This document shows positions 25,844 to 34,139 of a stretch of 64,000 bases of DNA, piece after piece. Within the stretch, counting starts at the first letter, position 1; the number at the start of each line of letters is the position of its first letter. The translations under genes were made by a program, and so were the position numbers. Source of the DNA: Geobacillus thermocatenulatus (lineage in GTDB: Bacteria > Bacillota > Bacilli > Bacillales > Anoxybacillaceae); contig NZ_NEWK01000002.1 in the NCBI RefSeq assembly GCF_002217655.1, forward strand, positions 1,303,164 to 1,367,163. The letters are read 5' to 3'. Below the pieces are notes generated by a model. That model did not search any database, was not told the origin of the DNA, and saw only the letters and a program-made list of their open reading frames with translations.

Positions 25844-27739
25844 CTAGCGGTTCAACAAGCTGCCGACATAACGGAGCAATTCGTTGGCTGACGTGGAGTT
25901 GTACCCGTATTCATCAATGAGGCGGGCGACGACTTCGTTAATTTTTTTCAACTGCTGCTCATCCGGTGTTTTCGTCGACGTTGTAATTTTCACAATATCT
26001 TTTAGATCAGCGAACAGTTTTTTCTGGATTGCCTCGCGCAGCCGTTCATGGGAGTTGTAATCAAATCGCTGCCCTTTGCGCGCATAGGCGGAAATGCGGA
26101 TTAAAATTTCTTCACGAAACGCTTTTTTCGCATTTTCGGAAATGCCAATTTGTTCCTCGATCGAGCGCATCAACTTTTCATCCGGATTCATTTCCTCACC
26201 CGTAAGCGGGTCGCGCAGTTTCGTCTTGTTGCAGTATGCCTCGACGTTGTCCAAATAGTTATCCATCAACGTTTTCGCCGACTCTTCATACGAATAGACG
26301 AACGCCTTTTGCACTTCTTGTTTGGCGATTTCGTCATACTCTTTGCGCACAAGCGAAATGAAGTTCAAGTACCGCTCGCGGTCTTCCTTCGTGATCGACG
26401 GGTGCTGATCTAACCCTTCTTTCAACGAACGAAGCACGTCAAGCGCATTGATTGACGGCACTCCTTTGCGAATGATGCAGGCAGAAATGCGGTTGATGAC
26501 ATAGCGTGGGTCGATGCCGCTCATCCCCTCGTCCGGATGCTCCTTTTTCAGCTCCTCCACATCGACCTCACTGAATCCTTCAATCATTTCGCCATCATAC
26601 AAGCGCATTTTCTTCAATAAATCCACATCCGGCCGCTTCGATTCTTTCAACCGCGTCAAAATCGTAAACATGGCCGCAATCCGCAACGTATGTGGAGCGA
26701 TATGCACGTCGGCGACATCGCTTTCGCGGATCATTTTTTCGTAAATGCGCTCTTCTTCCGAGACGCGCAAGTTGTATGGAATCGGCATGACGATGATGCG
26801 CGAATGGAGCGCCTCGTTCTTTTTGTTGGCAATGAACGACCGATATTCCGTTTCGTTCGTATGCGCGATGATCAATTCATCGGCGCTGATTAAAGCAAAC
26901 CGTCCCGCTTTGAAATTGCCTTCCTGCGTCAGCGACAATAAATGCCAAAGAAATTTTTCATCGCACTTTAGCATCTCTTGAAATTCCATAATCCCGCGGT
27001 TCGCCTTGTTCAGTTCGCCGTCAAACCGATACGCGCGCGGGTCGGACTCGGATCCGTATTCCGCGATCGTTGAAAAATCGATGCTTCCCGTTAAATCGGC
27101 GATGTCTTGTGATTTTGGGTCAGACGGGCTGAACGTCCCGATGCCGACGCGGCGGTTTTCCGAGAAGAAAATGCGCTCCACTAGCACGTCTTCAATGCGT
27201 CCGCCGTATTCTTTCTCCAGCCGCATCATATTGAGCGGCGACAGCTCGCCTTCAATGCGAATGCCGTATTCGCGGTAAAAATCGTCGCGCAAATGGTGAG
27301 GAATGAGGTGAAGCGGATCTTCATGCATCGGGCAGCCTTTAATGGCATAAACAGCGCCGCGCTCTGTTTTGGAATACTCTTCAAGCCCGCGCTTTAGCAA
27401 AGTCACAAGCGTCGACTTCCCGCCGCCGACCGGCCCCATCAGCAGCAAAATCCGCTTCCGCACATCCAACCGCTTCGCCGCCGGATGGAAATATTCCTCA
27501 ACGAGCCGCTCAAGCGCCTCCTCAAGCCCGAACAGGTGCTGGCTGAAAAACTTATATCGTTTCCGCCCATTCACCTCTTCGACCCCAGCATCTTTGATCA
27601 TATTATAAACACGCGAATGAGCCGACTGGGCCACCCACGGCTTTTCTTTTAAAATCTTTAAATACTCGGCAAACGTTCCTTCCCATTTCAACTTTTCTTC
27701 TTCTTCCCGATACCGGGCGATCTTTTGCAAAATATCCAT
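25844..27739 (-). CDS. prkA: PrkA AAA+ protein (serine kinase / protease family)
   Basis: 631 residues from ATG 27739 behind GGAGGTCC. The N-terminal AAA+ module has Walker A GPVGGGKSTLVTLLKRG near residue 105. The C-terminal third carries the kinase-like PrkA domain. B. subtilis PrkA sits in the inner spore coat region and influences sporulation; it was described as a serine kinase and later as an ATP-dependent protease. It is coupled functionally to YhbH, the next gene on the same strand. Confidence 0.93.
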   Translation of the reverse strand: MDILQKIARYREEEEKLKWEGTFAEYLKILKEKPWVAQSAHSRVYNMIKDAGVEEVNGRKRYKFFSQHLFGLEEALERLVEEYFHPAAKRLDVRKRILLLMGPVGGGKSTLVTLLKRGLEEYSKTERGAVYAIKGCPMHEDPLHLIPHHLRDDFYREYGIRIEGELSPLNMMRLEKEYGGRIEDVLVERIFFSENRRVGIGTFSPSDPKSQDIADLTGSIDFSTIAEYGSESDPRAYRFDGELNKANRGIMEFQEMLKCDEKFLWHLLSLTQEGNFKAGRFALISADELIIAHTNETEYRSFIANKKNEALHSRIIVMPIPYNLRVSEEERIYEKMIRESDVADVHIAPHTLRIAAMFTILTRLKESKRPDVDLLKKMRLYDGEMIEGFSEVDVEELKKEHPDEGMSGIDPRYVINRISACIIRKGVPSINALDVLRSLKEGLDQHPSITKEDRERYLNFISLVRKEYDEIAKQEVQKAFVYSYEESAKTLMDNYLDNVEAYCNKTKLRDPLTGEEMNPDEKLMRSIEEQIGISENAKKAFREEILIRISAYARKGQRFDYNSHERLREAIQKKLFADLKDIVKITTSTKTPDEQQLKKINEVVARLIDEYGYNSTSANELLRYVGSLLNR

Positions 27740-27854
27740 AAAGGACCTCCTCACCCTTGGATGTCTAACAGCAAGATTATTACAATTTATGCGAGGATGT
27801 CCCGTATCATTCGCCGCAAAAAAAATTTTGTCTCCTAACAACTAGCTGCGGTCA

Positions 27855-27883
27855 TTCACATGCTTGGCCATATTCGCTATAAT
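27855..27883 (+). promoter_or_regulatory. Promoter of the 27931 micropeptide gene
   Basis: TTCACA (27855-27860) and TATAAT (27878-27883) with a 17-base spacer. Confidence 0.6.
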
Positions 27884-27930
27884 AAAGGGGGAAAACGCCT
27901 GCCACTTTCATTATGAAGGAGGAACAAACG

Positions 27931-28023
27931 ATGCGCACTTTGCTTGTGCTAGGGGTTATCATTGCGTTTTTGACGGCCATTTTCACCGCTGGCTATGAAG
28001 ACAAACCAGGCGTCAGACAATAA
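27931..28023 (+). CDS. 30-residue membrane peptide
   Basis: ATG 27931 behind AAGGAGG, with its own promoter and a strong terminator, so it is a well-formed single-gene unit. The peptide is one hydrophobic helix (TLLVLGVIIAFLTAIFTAGY) followed by the charged tail EDKPGVRQ. No family recognised. Confidence 0.7.
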   Translation: MRTLLVLGVIIAFLTAIFTAGYEDKPGVRQ

Positions 28024-28030
28024 GACCAAA

Positions 28031-28062
28031 AAAACGACCTCCAGAGCGAAGGTCGTTTTTTT
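28031..28062. terminator. Bidirectional terminator
   Basis: AACGACCT pairs with AGGTCGTT, with runs of A on one side and T on the other; it serves the micropeptide gene and the convergent trmL. Confidence 0.85.
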
Positions 28063-28065
28063 TGT

Positions 28066-28539
28066 TTACGAAAGCCCATGAAATCGCTGCTGGCGCAACG
28101 CTTCGTACACTAAAATGGCCGCCGTGTTGGATAAGTTCAGCGAACGGACTTTGTCGTTCATCGGAATGCGCAGGCAACGGTCCATATTGGCTTCAAGCAG
28201 TTCTTTCGGCAGCCCAGTCGTTTCGCGTCCAAACACAAAGAAAATGTCTTTTTCCGTATCGCTGAAATCAAACGAATCATAATACCGGCGCCCGAATTTC
28301 GTAATGAAATAAAACTCCCCTTCCGGAAAGCGGGCGAATAGTTCGTCAAGCGAGTCATAATACGAAATATTGACATACGGCCAATAATCAAGCCCGGCGC
28401 GCTTTAACATTTTATCATCCGTAGAAAAACCGAGCGGGCGGATCAAATGGAGCGACGTATCGGTTGCTGCGCACGTACGAGCGATGTTTCCAGTATTGGC
28501 TGGAATTTCTGGCTGGTATAGCACTACATGAAGCGGCAT
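28066..28539 (-). CDS. trmL: tRNA (cytidine(34)-2'-O)-methyltransferase TrmL
   Basis: 157 residues, single SPOUT domain. Signatures: VVLYQPEIPANTGNIARTCA at the start, VFGRETTGLP near residue 100, and IPMNDKVRSLNLSNTAAILVYEAL (shown in part) forming the trefoil knot that binds S-adenosylmethionine. It methylates the wobble nucleotide of tRNA-Leu. ATG 28539 has GAGGTG six bases upstream; GTG 28548 is the other option. B. subtilis calls it CspR and has it beside yhbB and queG, as here. Confidence 0.92.
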   Translation of the reverse strand: MPLHVVLYQPEIPANTGNIARTCAATDTSLHLIRPLGFSTDDKMLKRAGLDYWPYVNISYYDSLDELFARFPEGEFYFITKFGRRYYDSFDFSDTEKDIFFVFGRETTGLPKELLEANMDRCLRIPMNDKVRSLNLSNTAAILVYEALRQQRFHGLS

Positions 28540-28559
28540 TTCCTTCACCTCAACAACGA

Positions 28560-29423
28560 TTATTTGCGATCGATGATGTGAAAAAATTTATAGCGAATGT
28601 TCGGCGTATAGGCGCTTGAGTCTTCATACGACCAATAGCGCATTCGGCTGTTGGTCGTATGGGCGTTCACAAGCGGCATCCCGTTCTGATCTTTCGCCAC
28701 CACAATCGTCGAATGGTCGAAGCGCCCGTCCCCTTGAAAATCATAACAGATCACATCGCCTGCCATCAATTGCTCCGGTTCCGCCACTTCCACCGCCTGC
28801 AAGCCAATGCGCGACCCGCTCAAATACCAACGAAAGGAATGAGCGACAGCCCAGCTGTAACTCCAACTTCCGTTTTGACACCACCATCCCCTCGCCCGGT
28901 TCGGATAGCCCGTCATCGGTGCCCCGCCCGCATACAAGCATTGGGAAACAAAATTCGTGCAATCCACCGGAAACGACGGAAACACCGGGTTATGCCGATT
29001 CCACCACGTTTCCGCATACCGCACCGCCCGGGCGCGGTCATACTGGTAAGAAAGACGATCTCCCGTCCATTGCTCTCGTTCGACGCGCGGCGCCTCCATA
29101 TCCCCCCCCAATCGGTTGATCGGTTCATCAGCAACAAGCTCACCGCGAACAAAACAGGCGCATCGCTCCTCAACCTGTTCTTCTATATATAGTGAACCCC
29201 TTTGCTTAATTAAAAATTGATGGTGGGCAATATACATCACTTTCGCTTCCCGCTCGATGGTCTGCCTGCCGACAATTTGTCCCCGGATCGTGCAACGGAC
29301 GATCTCCGCACCGCGCTTTTGGCAAAGCTGTTGCTTTCTTGCTGCCTCTTCGCTTCGGATATTGCTTTCCGACACAAACGAGCGGGCTCGCTCATCCAAC
29401 CACGCGCGCAACTGTTTTTTCAT
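28560..29423 (-). CDS. yhbB: Amidase-domain protein (YhbB-like, Amidase_6)
   Basis: 287 residues from ATG 29423. The N-terminal half is helical and basic; the C-terminal Amidase_6 domain is clear: YDRARAVRYAETWWNRHNP, then PVDCTNFVSQCLYAGG with the catalytic Cys near residue 155, and GRFDHSTIVV with the catalytic His. This domain belongs to the NlpC/P60-like cysteine peptidase group. No signal peptide is seen, so an intracellular or mother-cell role is likely. B. subtilis yhbB occupies the same place between queG and trmL. Confidence 0.85.
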   Translation of the reverse strand: MKKQLRAWLDERARSFVSESNIRSEEAARKQQLCQKRGAEIVRCTIRGQIVGRQTIEREAKVMYIAHHQFLIKQRGSLYIEEQVEERCACFVRGELVADEPINRLGGDMEAPRVEREQWTGDRLSYQYDRARAVRYAETWWNRHNPVFPSFPVDCTNFVSQCLYAGGAPMTGYPNRARGWWCQNGSWSYSWAVAHSFRWYLSGSRIGLQAVEVAEPEQLMAGDVICYDFQGDGRFDHSTIVVAKDQNGMPLVNAHTTNSRMRYWSYEDSSAYTPNIRYKFFHIIDRK

Positions 29424-29484
29424 GCTGCTTTCCACCACTTTCGTTTTTGTTACTACCTTATGTGGGGAAGCTGCGTTTTTTTCC

Positions 29485-30627
29485 CTATTCCTTTGCCTCA
29501 GCCAACAGTTTTAGTCCTTTTTCAATCTCAGCGATCACATCGGCATCCGCCTCCGTTTGCCGCGCGGCCTCCAAATAAGGCTTAGCGCTTGGATCCCCGA
29601 TTTTCCCGAGCGCCCACGCCGCCGTCCCGCGGATGACTGGACGGCTATCCTCTTTCAACAAACGCAGCAAATGCGGCACCGCGGTTTGGTCTTTGTAATG
29701 GGCAAGCGCCAGAATGGCATTGCGCTGAATCGGCTTTTTCCCACGCCATGAACCCGCCATGGCCCCAAATGTTTCTTGAAATTCACGGTTGCTCATCTGA
29801 AGCAGCGGGATGAGTTTCGGCTTTACCGCTTCCGGATCCGGCTCGAATTCTGGATGCAAATGAAAGTCTTTTCCCTTATTTTCCGGGCAGACTTGCTGGC
29901 ATGTATCGCAGCCGTACAGCCGGTTCCCGATTTTCTCTCGAAACTCGTCGGCCAAAAAGCCTTTCGTTTGCGTTAAAAAGGAAAGGCACCGCTGTGCGTT
30001 CAGTTGTCCCCCTTGCACAAGCGCCCCGGTCGGGCAGGCATCAATGCATTTCGTGCACGTGCCGCATCGGTTTTCAACCGGTTCATCAGGGGGGAATGGA
30101 ATATTCGTAATCATTTCTCCCAAATACACATACGATCCATACTCCGGTGTAATAATAGAGCAATTTTTGCCACTCCAACCGATCCCTGCCCGTTCCGCCA
30201 CCGCCCGATCGGCGAGCTCTCCGGTATCCACCATCGAGCGAACGCGGGCATGGGGCACTTTGGCCAGCAAAAACTCCTCGAGCTGCTGCAAACGTTCCCG
30301 CAACACATCGTGGTAGTCCTTTCCCCATGAAGCGCGGCAAAAAACGCCGCGCCGTTCCGTCTTTGTCCCCCGCGGCGCATTTTGCATTTTAGACGGATAG
30401 GCAAGAGCAATGGCAATGATCGATTTTGCTTCCGGAAGAAGCAATGAAGGATTCGTCCGTTTCTCAATATCTGGTTCCTCAAAACCGGACTGATAGCCGA
30501 GCTCCTGCTGGCGGCGCAGCCGTTCCTTTAATTCCACAAACGGATCAGCGCTCGCAAATCCGATTTTATCGATGCCGATTGACCGACTGTACTCAATGAC
30601 TTCCTGCTTTAATGCCATAACATCCAT
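29485..30627 (-). CDS. queG: Epoxyqueuosine reductase QueG
   Basis: 380 residues from ATG 30627 behind AGGAGGG. It performs the last step of queuosine synthesis in tRNA using cobalamin and two [4Fe-4S] clusters. Cluster ligands are visible as CGTCTKCIDACPTGAL near residue 190 and CDTCQQVCPENKG near 245. The N-terminal DUF1730 part holds GFASADPF. A HEAT-repeat tail (HLLRLLKEDSRPVIRGTAAW) completes the enzyme, as in B. subtilis QueG. Confidence 0.93.
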   Translation of the reverse strand: MDVMALKQEVIEYSRSIGIDKIGFASADPFVELKERLRRQQELGYQSGFEEPDIEKRTNPSLLLPEAKSIIAIALAYPSKMQNAPRGTKTERRGVFCRASWGKDYHDVLRERLQQLEEFLLAKVPHARVRSMVDTGELADRAVAERAGIGWSGKNCSIITPEYGSYVYLGEMITNIPFPPDEPVENRCGTCTKCIDACPTGALVQGGQLNAQRCLSFLTQTKGFLADEFREKIGNRLYGCDTCQQVCPENKGKDFHLHPEFEPDPEAVKPKLIPLLQMSNREFQETFGAMAGSWRGKKPIQRNAILALAHYKDQTAVPHLLRLLKEDSRPVIRGTAAWALGKIGDPSAKPYLEAARQTEADADVIAEIEKGLKLLAEAKE

Positions 30628-30679
30628 CGTTTTCCCTCCTTTCGTCATATATGGTAAAATGAAATCCGAGGTGATCAAG

Positions 30680-31345
30680 ATGAAATGCGTGATATCAGAA
30701 CAACTAAAGCAACGCCTTCCTTCTGGTAAATTCGGCGTCATCCGCTATCATCATATCGAGGTCAGCGATTCACCGCAAATGTTAAGGGGGCGGCTTGAGC
30801 TGTTTCAAGAATCTCTTTACATCGAGCTGCAGGAAAAGTCGATTGCCGACATTCCTGAAATGGTCGAATGGCGCCGTACTTTCAAACAAATCGGAACGGA
30901 CCCAAGCCGCTATCGACCGTCAAGTGAAAGCCTGTACCGACGCATCCAGAAAAAAAGCTTCATTCCGCCTATCCATTCAGCGGCGGACATAAACAACTTT
31001 TTTTCACTCTATTATAAAATTCCGCTCGGCATCTATGATCTAGACCGCATCAACGGGACAGTGACGCTCACGATCGGCACGGAACAAGATGAATACATCG
31101 CGTTAAACGGCCGCACAGTCAACTTTGCCAACAAACTCGTCAGCAAAGATGAACGAGGGCCGTTTGGCAGTCCGATCGTCGATTCGGAGCGGACCGCCGT
31201 GACGAGAGAAACGAAAAACGCTTTGCAAATCGTTTACTTTCTCCCATCAACGCCAGAAGAAACCGCCAAGCGCCAGCTTCAAGCCATCCAAACGATGTTT
31301 GTGCAAATTCATGGCGGCGAAGCCGACGCCCAATTGTTCGTTTGA
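30680..31345 (+). CDS. B3/B4 domain protein (tRNA synthetase beta-like)
   Basis: 221 residues from ATG 30680 with GAGGTGATC upstream; the upstream in-frame ATG codons overlap the divergent queG. The B3/B4 fold of phenylalanyl-tRNA synthetase beta is seen in WRRTFKQIGTDPSRYRPSSE and IPLGIYDLDRINGTVTLTIG. Stand-alone B3/B4 proteins may edit mischarged tRNA or act on free amino acids; the function is not established. It is divergent from queG with a 52-base gap. Confidence 0.8.
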   Translation: MKCVISEQLKQRLPSGKFGVIRYHHIEVSDSPQMLRGRLELFQESLYIELQEKSIADIPEMVEWRRTFKQIGTDPSRYRPSSESLYRRIQKKSFIPPIHSAADINNFFSLYYKIPLGIYDLDRINGTVTLTIGTEQDEYIALNGRTVNFANKLVSKDERGPFGSPIVDSERTAVTRETKNALQIVYFLPSTPEETAKRQLQAIQTMFVQIHGGEADAQLFV

Positions 31346-31371
31346 TCTTCTCCCCCCACTTTCCTGCCGTT

Positions 31372-31462
31372 GGAAACGGGGGACTCCCTCCCTACCTGAA
31401 CTCTCTCCCTACGCTCACGCGTGGAAGTGAGGGTCTTCTCGGTTTAGGGTGGTAAATAAAAA
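31372..31462. other. Sequence rich in inverted repeats, possibly an IS end
   Basis: Between the B3/B4 gene and the tRNA operon terminators. Read on the minus strand it holds CTCACTTCCACGCGTGAG (a small stem) and several GGGAG direct repeats. It looks like the right end of an IS200/IS605-type element, but no transposase is attached. Unproven. Confidence 0.3.
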
Positions 31463-31503
31463 AACGCAATGCCTCGTTCTTGAACGAAACGAAACACTGC
31501 GTT
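31463..31503 (-). terminator. Second terminator of the rRNA-tRNA operon
   Basis: AACGCAGTG and CATTGCGTT enclose an inner stem TCGTT-CAAG-AACGA, followed by a T-run on the minus strand. Confidence 0.75.
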
Positions 31504-31612
31504 GTCCCCAACCATCATAACGTTTTTAAAGCTGATGAGAGACATTATAACAGACTTCCACACGCATCGCAAGAAAAAAACGCAAAAATCGACAAAAGAA
31601 ATTACACAAAAG

Positions 31613-31633
31613 GGCACCAGAATCTCTGGTGCC
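31613..31633 (-). terminator. First terminator of the rRNA-tRNA operon
   Basis: GGCACCAGA-GAT-TCTGGTGCC followed by CTTTTG on the minus strand, nine bases after tRNA-Glu. Confidence 0.8.
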
Positions 31634-31641
31634 GCAACCAG

Positions 31642-31713
31642 TGACCCGTACGGGATTCGAACCCGTGTTACCGCCGTGAAAGGGCGGTGTCTTAACCACT
31701 TGACCAACGGGCC
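31642..31713 (-). tRNA. tRNA-Glu (TTC)
   Basis: Minus-strand cloverleaf; anticodon stem-loop CCGCC-CTTTCAC-GGCGG. No encoded CCA. Last tRNA of the operon. Confidence 0.95.
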
Positions 31714-31717
31714 ATTA

Positions 31718-31810
31718 TGGCGGAGAAGGCGGGATTTGAACCCGCGCGCCGCAAAACTGCGACCTAACGGTTTAGCAAACCGTCCCCTTCAGCCACTTGG
31801 GTACTTCTCC
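31718..31810 (-). tRNA. tRNA-Ser (GCT)
   Basis: Class II tRNA with long variable arm; loop ACGGT-TTGCTAA-ACCGT; CCA encoded (31718-31720). Confidence 0.95.
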
Positions 31811-31816
31811 GTAACA

Positions 31817-31891
31817 TGGCTCCGCAAGTAGGATTCGAACCTACGACCTACCGGTTAACAGCCGGTTGCTCTACCGCTGAGCTATTGCGGA
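31817..31891 (-). tRNA. tRNA-Asn (GTT)
   Basis: Loop ACCGG-CTGTTAA-CCGGT; CCA encoded. Confidence 0.95.
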
Positions 31892-31951
31892 ATGATCAAA
31901 CATCGTTCGCTCACTATTATAGCGAACAGTGAAACAACATGCAATGGAAAA

Positions 31952-32028
31952 TGGTGGGCCTAAGTGGACTTGAACCACCGACCTCACGCTTATCAGGCGT
32001 GCGCTCTGACCAGCTGAGCTATAGGCCC
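31952..32028 (-). tRNA. tRNA-Ile (GAT)
   Basis: Loop CACGC-CTGATAA-GCGTG; CCA encoded. Confidence 0.95.
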
Positions 32029-32033
32029 ATCAA

Positions 32034-32104
32034 AGCGGGTGATGGGAATCGAACCCACGACATCAGCTTGGAAGGCTGAGGTTTTACCACTAAACTACAC
32101 CCGC
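32034..32104 (-). tRNA. tRNA-Gly (TCC)
   Basis: Loop CAGC-CTTCCAA-GCTG; no encoded CCA. Preceded in the transcript by two repeat units that each begin with a fragment of this tRNA. Confidence 0.95.
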
Positions 32105-32140
32105 ATAATATTTGGCTTAACATCTGCCACGCTGCTTCCA

Positions 32141-32222
32141 TGCCCCTTCCTCTGCCAGCCGTTTCACAGAAGCCAGATGCGTCGGGGCAACTCGAAGCAG
32201 ATTCGATGATGCAGATGCTCGT
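32141..32222 (-). repeat. tRNA-associated 82-nt repeat, copy 1 (Gly)
   Basis: Full 82-nt copy. On the minus strand it starts ACGAGCATC and ends GGGGCA. A 31-nt tRNA-Gly 5' fragment (32223-32253) abuts its 5' end; a 36-nt spacer separates its 3' end from intact tRNA-Gly. Confidence 0.85.
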
Positions 32223-32289
32223 GGCTGAGGTTTTACCACTAAGCTACACCCGCATAATATTTGGCTTAACATCTGCCACGCTACTTCCA

Positions 32290-32371
32290 TGCCCCTTCCT
32301 CTGCCAGTCGTTTCACAGAAGCCAGATGCGTCGGGGCAACTCGAAGCAGATTCGATGATGCAGATGCTCGT
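32290..32371 (-). repeat. tRNA-associated 82-nt repeat, copy 2 (Gly)
   Basis: Full copy, almost identical to copy 1 including the spacer that follows it, so copies 1 and 2 form a tandem duplication. A 31-nt tRNA-Gly 5' fragment (32372-32402) abuts it, with one base change from the intact gene's first bases. Confidence 0.85.
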
Positions 32372-32423
32372 GGCTGAGGTTTTACCACTAAGCTACACCG
32401 GCAAATATATTAAAGAAGAAAAG

Positions 32424-32497
32424 GGCGACTAGTGGGAATCGAACCCACGCATGCCAGAGCCACAATCTGGTGCGTTAACCACTTCGCCATAGTCGCC
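32424..32497 (-). tRNA. tRNA-His (GTG)
   Basis: Loop CCAGA-TTGTGGC-TCTGG, with the extra 5' G opposite C73 typical of tRNA-His. No encoded CCA. Confidence 0.95.
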
Positions 32498-32503
32498 TCG
32501 TTC

Positions 32504-32579
<76 letters not shown>

Positions 32580-32620
32580 ATATTTAGTAATGAAGCAATG
32601 ACTCCTATTATGCTGAACTG

Positions 32621-32702
32621 TGCCTCTTCCTCTTCAAGCTCATTCAAGGAAGCCTTGTGCGTCGAGGCAACTCGCAGCCAATTCGATGACGCCGATGCTC
32701 GT
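32621..32702 (-). repeat. tRNA-associated 82-nt repeat, copy 3 (Thr)
   Basis: Full copy, abutted at its 5' side by a 24-nt tRNA-Thr fragment (32703-32726) ending at GGTAGAG, the end of the D stem. Confidence 0.85.
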
Positions 32703-32767
32703 CTCTACCAATTGAGCTAAGCCGGCATATTTAGTAATGAAGCAATGACTCCTATTATGCTGAGCTG

Positions 32768-32811
32768 TGCCTCTTCCTCTACAAGTTGATTCGAGGAAGT
32801 CAAATGCTCGG
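32768..32811 (-). repeat. tRNA-associated repeat, truncated copy 4
   Basis: About 44 nt: both ends of the module are present but its middle is deleted. It abuts copy 5 directly. Confidence 0.7.
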
Positions 32812-32893
32812 TGTCCCTTCCTCTGCAAGCTTATTCAAAGAAGCGGGATGCGTCGGGACAACTCGCAACAGATTCGACGATGCAAGTGCTCGT
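32812..32893 (-). repeat. tRNA-associated 82-nt repeat, copy 5 (Thr)
   Basis: Full copy with a 24-nt tRNA-Thr 5' fragment (32894-32917). Outer pairing strands are TGTCCC and GGGACA (plus-strand reading), a compensated change from copies 1-3. Confidence 0.85.
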
Positions 32894-32933
32894 CTCTACC
32901 AATTGAGCTAAGCCGGCACGATTTTAAAGTGCA

Positions 32934-33024
32934 TGGCGGAGGAGGAGGGATTCGAACCCCCGCGCGCCTTGCGGCGCCTCTCGGTTTTCAAGACCGACCC
33001 CTTCAACCACTTGGGTACTCCTCC
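32934..33024 (-). tRNA. tRNA-Ser (TGA)
   Basis: Long variable arm; loop TCGGT-CTTGAAA-ACCGA; CCA encoded. Confidence 0.95.
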
Positions 33025-33043
33025 AAAAAAGCAACAATAATAA

Positions 33044-33120
33044 TGGTGGACCTTGTAGGACTCGAACCTACGACCGGACGGTTATGAGCCGTCTGCTCTA
33101 ACCAGCTGAGCTAAAGGTCC
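33044..33120 (-). tRNA. tRNA-Ile2 (CAT, lysidine type)
   Basis: Loop GACGG-CTCATAA-CCGTC. The acceptor stem GGACCTT and body match the B. subtilis Ile2 tRNA, whose C34 is changed to lysidine, and differ from the elongator Met tRNA beside it. CCA encoded. Confidence 0.85.
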
Positions 33121-33125
33121 GATAA

Positions 33126-33202
33126 TGGTGGCGGTGGAGGGGATCGAACCCCCGACCTCACGGGTATGAACCGTACGCTCTAGCCAGCTGAGCTACACCG
33201 CC
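33126..33202 (-). tRNA. tRNA-Met (CAT), elongator
   Basis: Loop TACGG-TTCATAC-CCGTG; acceptor GGCGGTG; CCA encoded. Confidence 0.92.
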
Positions 33203-33219
33203 AAATCTAAGTCAAAAGG

Positions 33220-33292
33220 TGGAGCCTATCGGGATCGAACCGATGACCTCCTGCTTGCAAAGCAGGCGCTCTCCCAGCTGAGCTAAGGCCCC
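33220..33292 (-). tRNA. tRNA-Ala (TGC)
   Basis: Loop CCTGC-TTTGCAA-GCAGG; G3-T70 type acceptor GGGGCCT / AGGCTCC. No full CCA encoded. Confidence 0.95.
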
Positions 33293-33300
33293 ATGATAAA

Positions 33301-33374
33301 TCGGGAAGACAGGATTTGAACCTGCGACCTCACGGACCCGAACCGTGTGCTCTACCAAGCTGAGCTACTTCCCG
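33301..33374 (-). tRNA. tRNA-Pro (CGG as read)
   Basis: Loop CACGG-TTCGGGT-CCGTG, giving anticodon CGG where the equivalent B. subtilis gene has TGG. No encoded CCA. Confidence 0.88.
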
Positions 33375-33380
33375 ACAAAA

Positions 33381-33454
33381 CGCGCTCGAGAGGATTCGAA
33401 CCCCTAACCTTCTGATCCGTAGTCAGATGCTCTATCCAATTGAGCTACGAGCGC
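33381..33454 (-). tRNA. tRNA-Arg (ACG)
   Basis: Loop TCTGA-CTACGGA-TCAGA; A34 is expected to become inosine. Confidence 0.95.
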
Positions 33455-33459
33455 ACAAG

Positions 33460-33545
33460 TGCCGAGGGCCGGACTCGAACCGGCACGGTAGTTACCTACC
33501 CCAGGATTTTAAGTCCTGTGCGTCTGCCAATTCCGCCACCCCGGC
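33460..33545 (-). tRNA. tRNA-Leu (TAA)
   Basis: Long variable arm; loop AGGA-CTTAAAA-TCCT. No encoded CCA. Confidence 0.95.
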
Positions 33546-33550
33546 GGAAG

Positions 33551-33625
33551 TGGAGCGGAAGACGGGGCTCGAACCCGCGACCCCCACCTTGGCAAGGTGG
33601 TGTTCTACCGCTGAACTACTTCCGC
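33551..33625 (-). tRNA. tRNA-Gly (GCC)
   Basis: Loop CCACC-TTGCCAA-GGTGG; discriminator T and encoded CCA. Confidence 0.95.
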
Positions 33626-33632
33626 AAGACGA

Positions 33633-33705
33633 TGAGCCATGGAGGACTCGAACCTCCGACCCTCTGATTAAAAGTCAGATGCTCTACCTACTGAGCTAAT
33701 GGCTC
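33633..33705 (-). tRNA. tRNA-Lys (TTT)
   Basis: Loop TCTGA-CTTTTAA-TCAGA. Preceded by two repeat units carrying Lys 5' fragments. Confidence 0.95.
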
Positions 33706-33734
33706 ATGAGTTGGATAACACTCTAGGATAATGA

Positions 33735-33816
33735 TGTCCCTTCCTCTACAAGCGTATTCAAGGAAGCAAGATGCGTCGGGACAACTCGAAGCCTATTCCA
33801 AGGATGCAATGCTCGT
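33735..33816 (-). repeat. tRNA-associated 82-nt repeat, copy 6 (Lys)
   Basis: Full copy with a 26-nt tRNA-Lys 5' fragment (33817-33842). The fragment differs from the intact gene in the D loop (CAGTCGG versus CAGTAGG). Confidence 0.85.
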
Positions 33817-33881
33817 TGCTCTACCGACTGAGCTAATGGCTCATGGTTGGGTATACACGCTAGGTACTACCTAGCTCTACC

Positions 33882-33963
33882 TGCCTCTTCCTCTCCCAAC
33901 CGATTCAAAGATGCCAAATGCGTCGGAGCAACTCGCAGTGAACTCGAAAGATGCAACGCTCGT
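33882..33963 (-). repeat. tRNA-associated 82-nt repeat, copy 7 (Lys)
   Basis: Most diverged full copy. It is abutted by a 17-nt remnant of a Lys-like 5' end (33964-33980). Confidence 0.75.
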
Positions 33964-34025
33964 TACCGAGCTAATGGCTCGCGGTTGCCGCCTTAATGGC
34001 TTAAGGGGTTATTAAAGAATAAGAA

Positions 34026-34098
<73 letters not shown>

Positions 34099-34139
34099 AT
34101 ATTTAGTAATGAAGCAATGACTCCTATTACGCTGAACTG

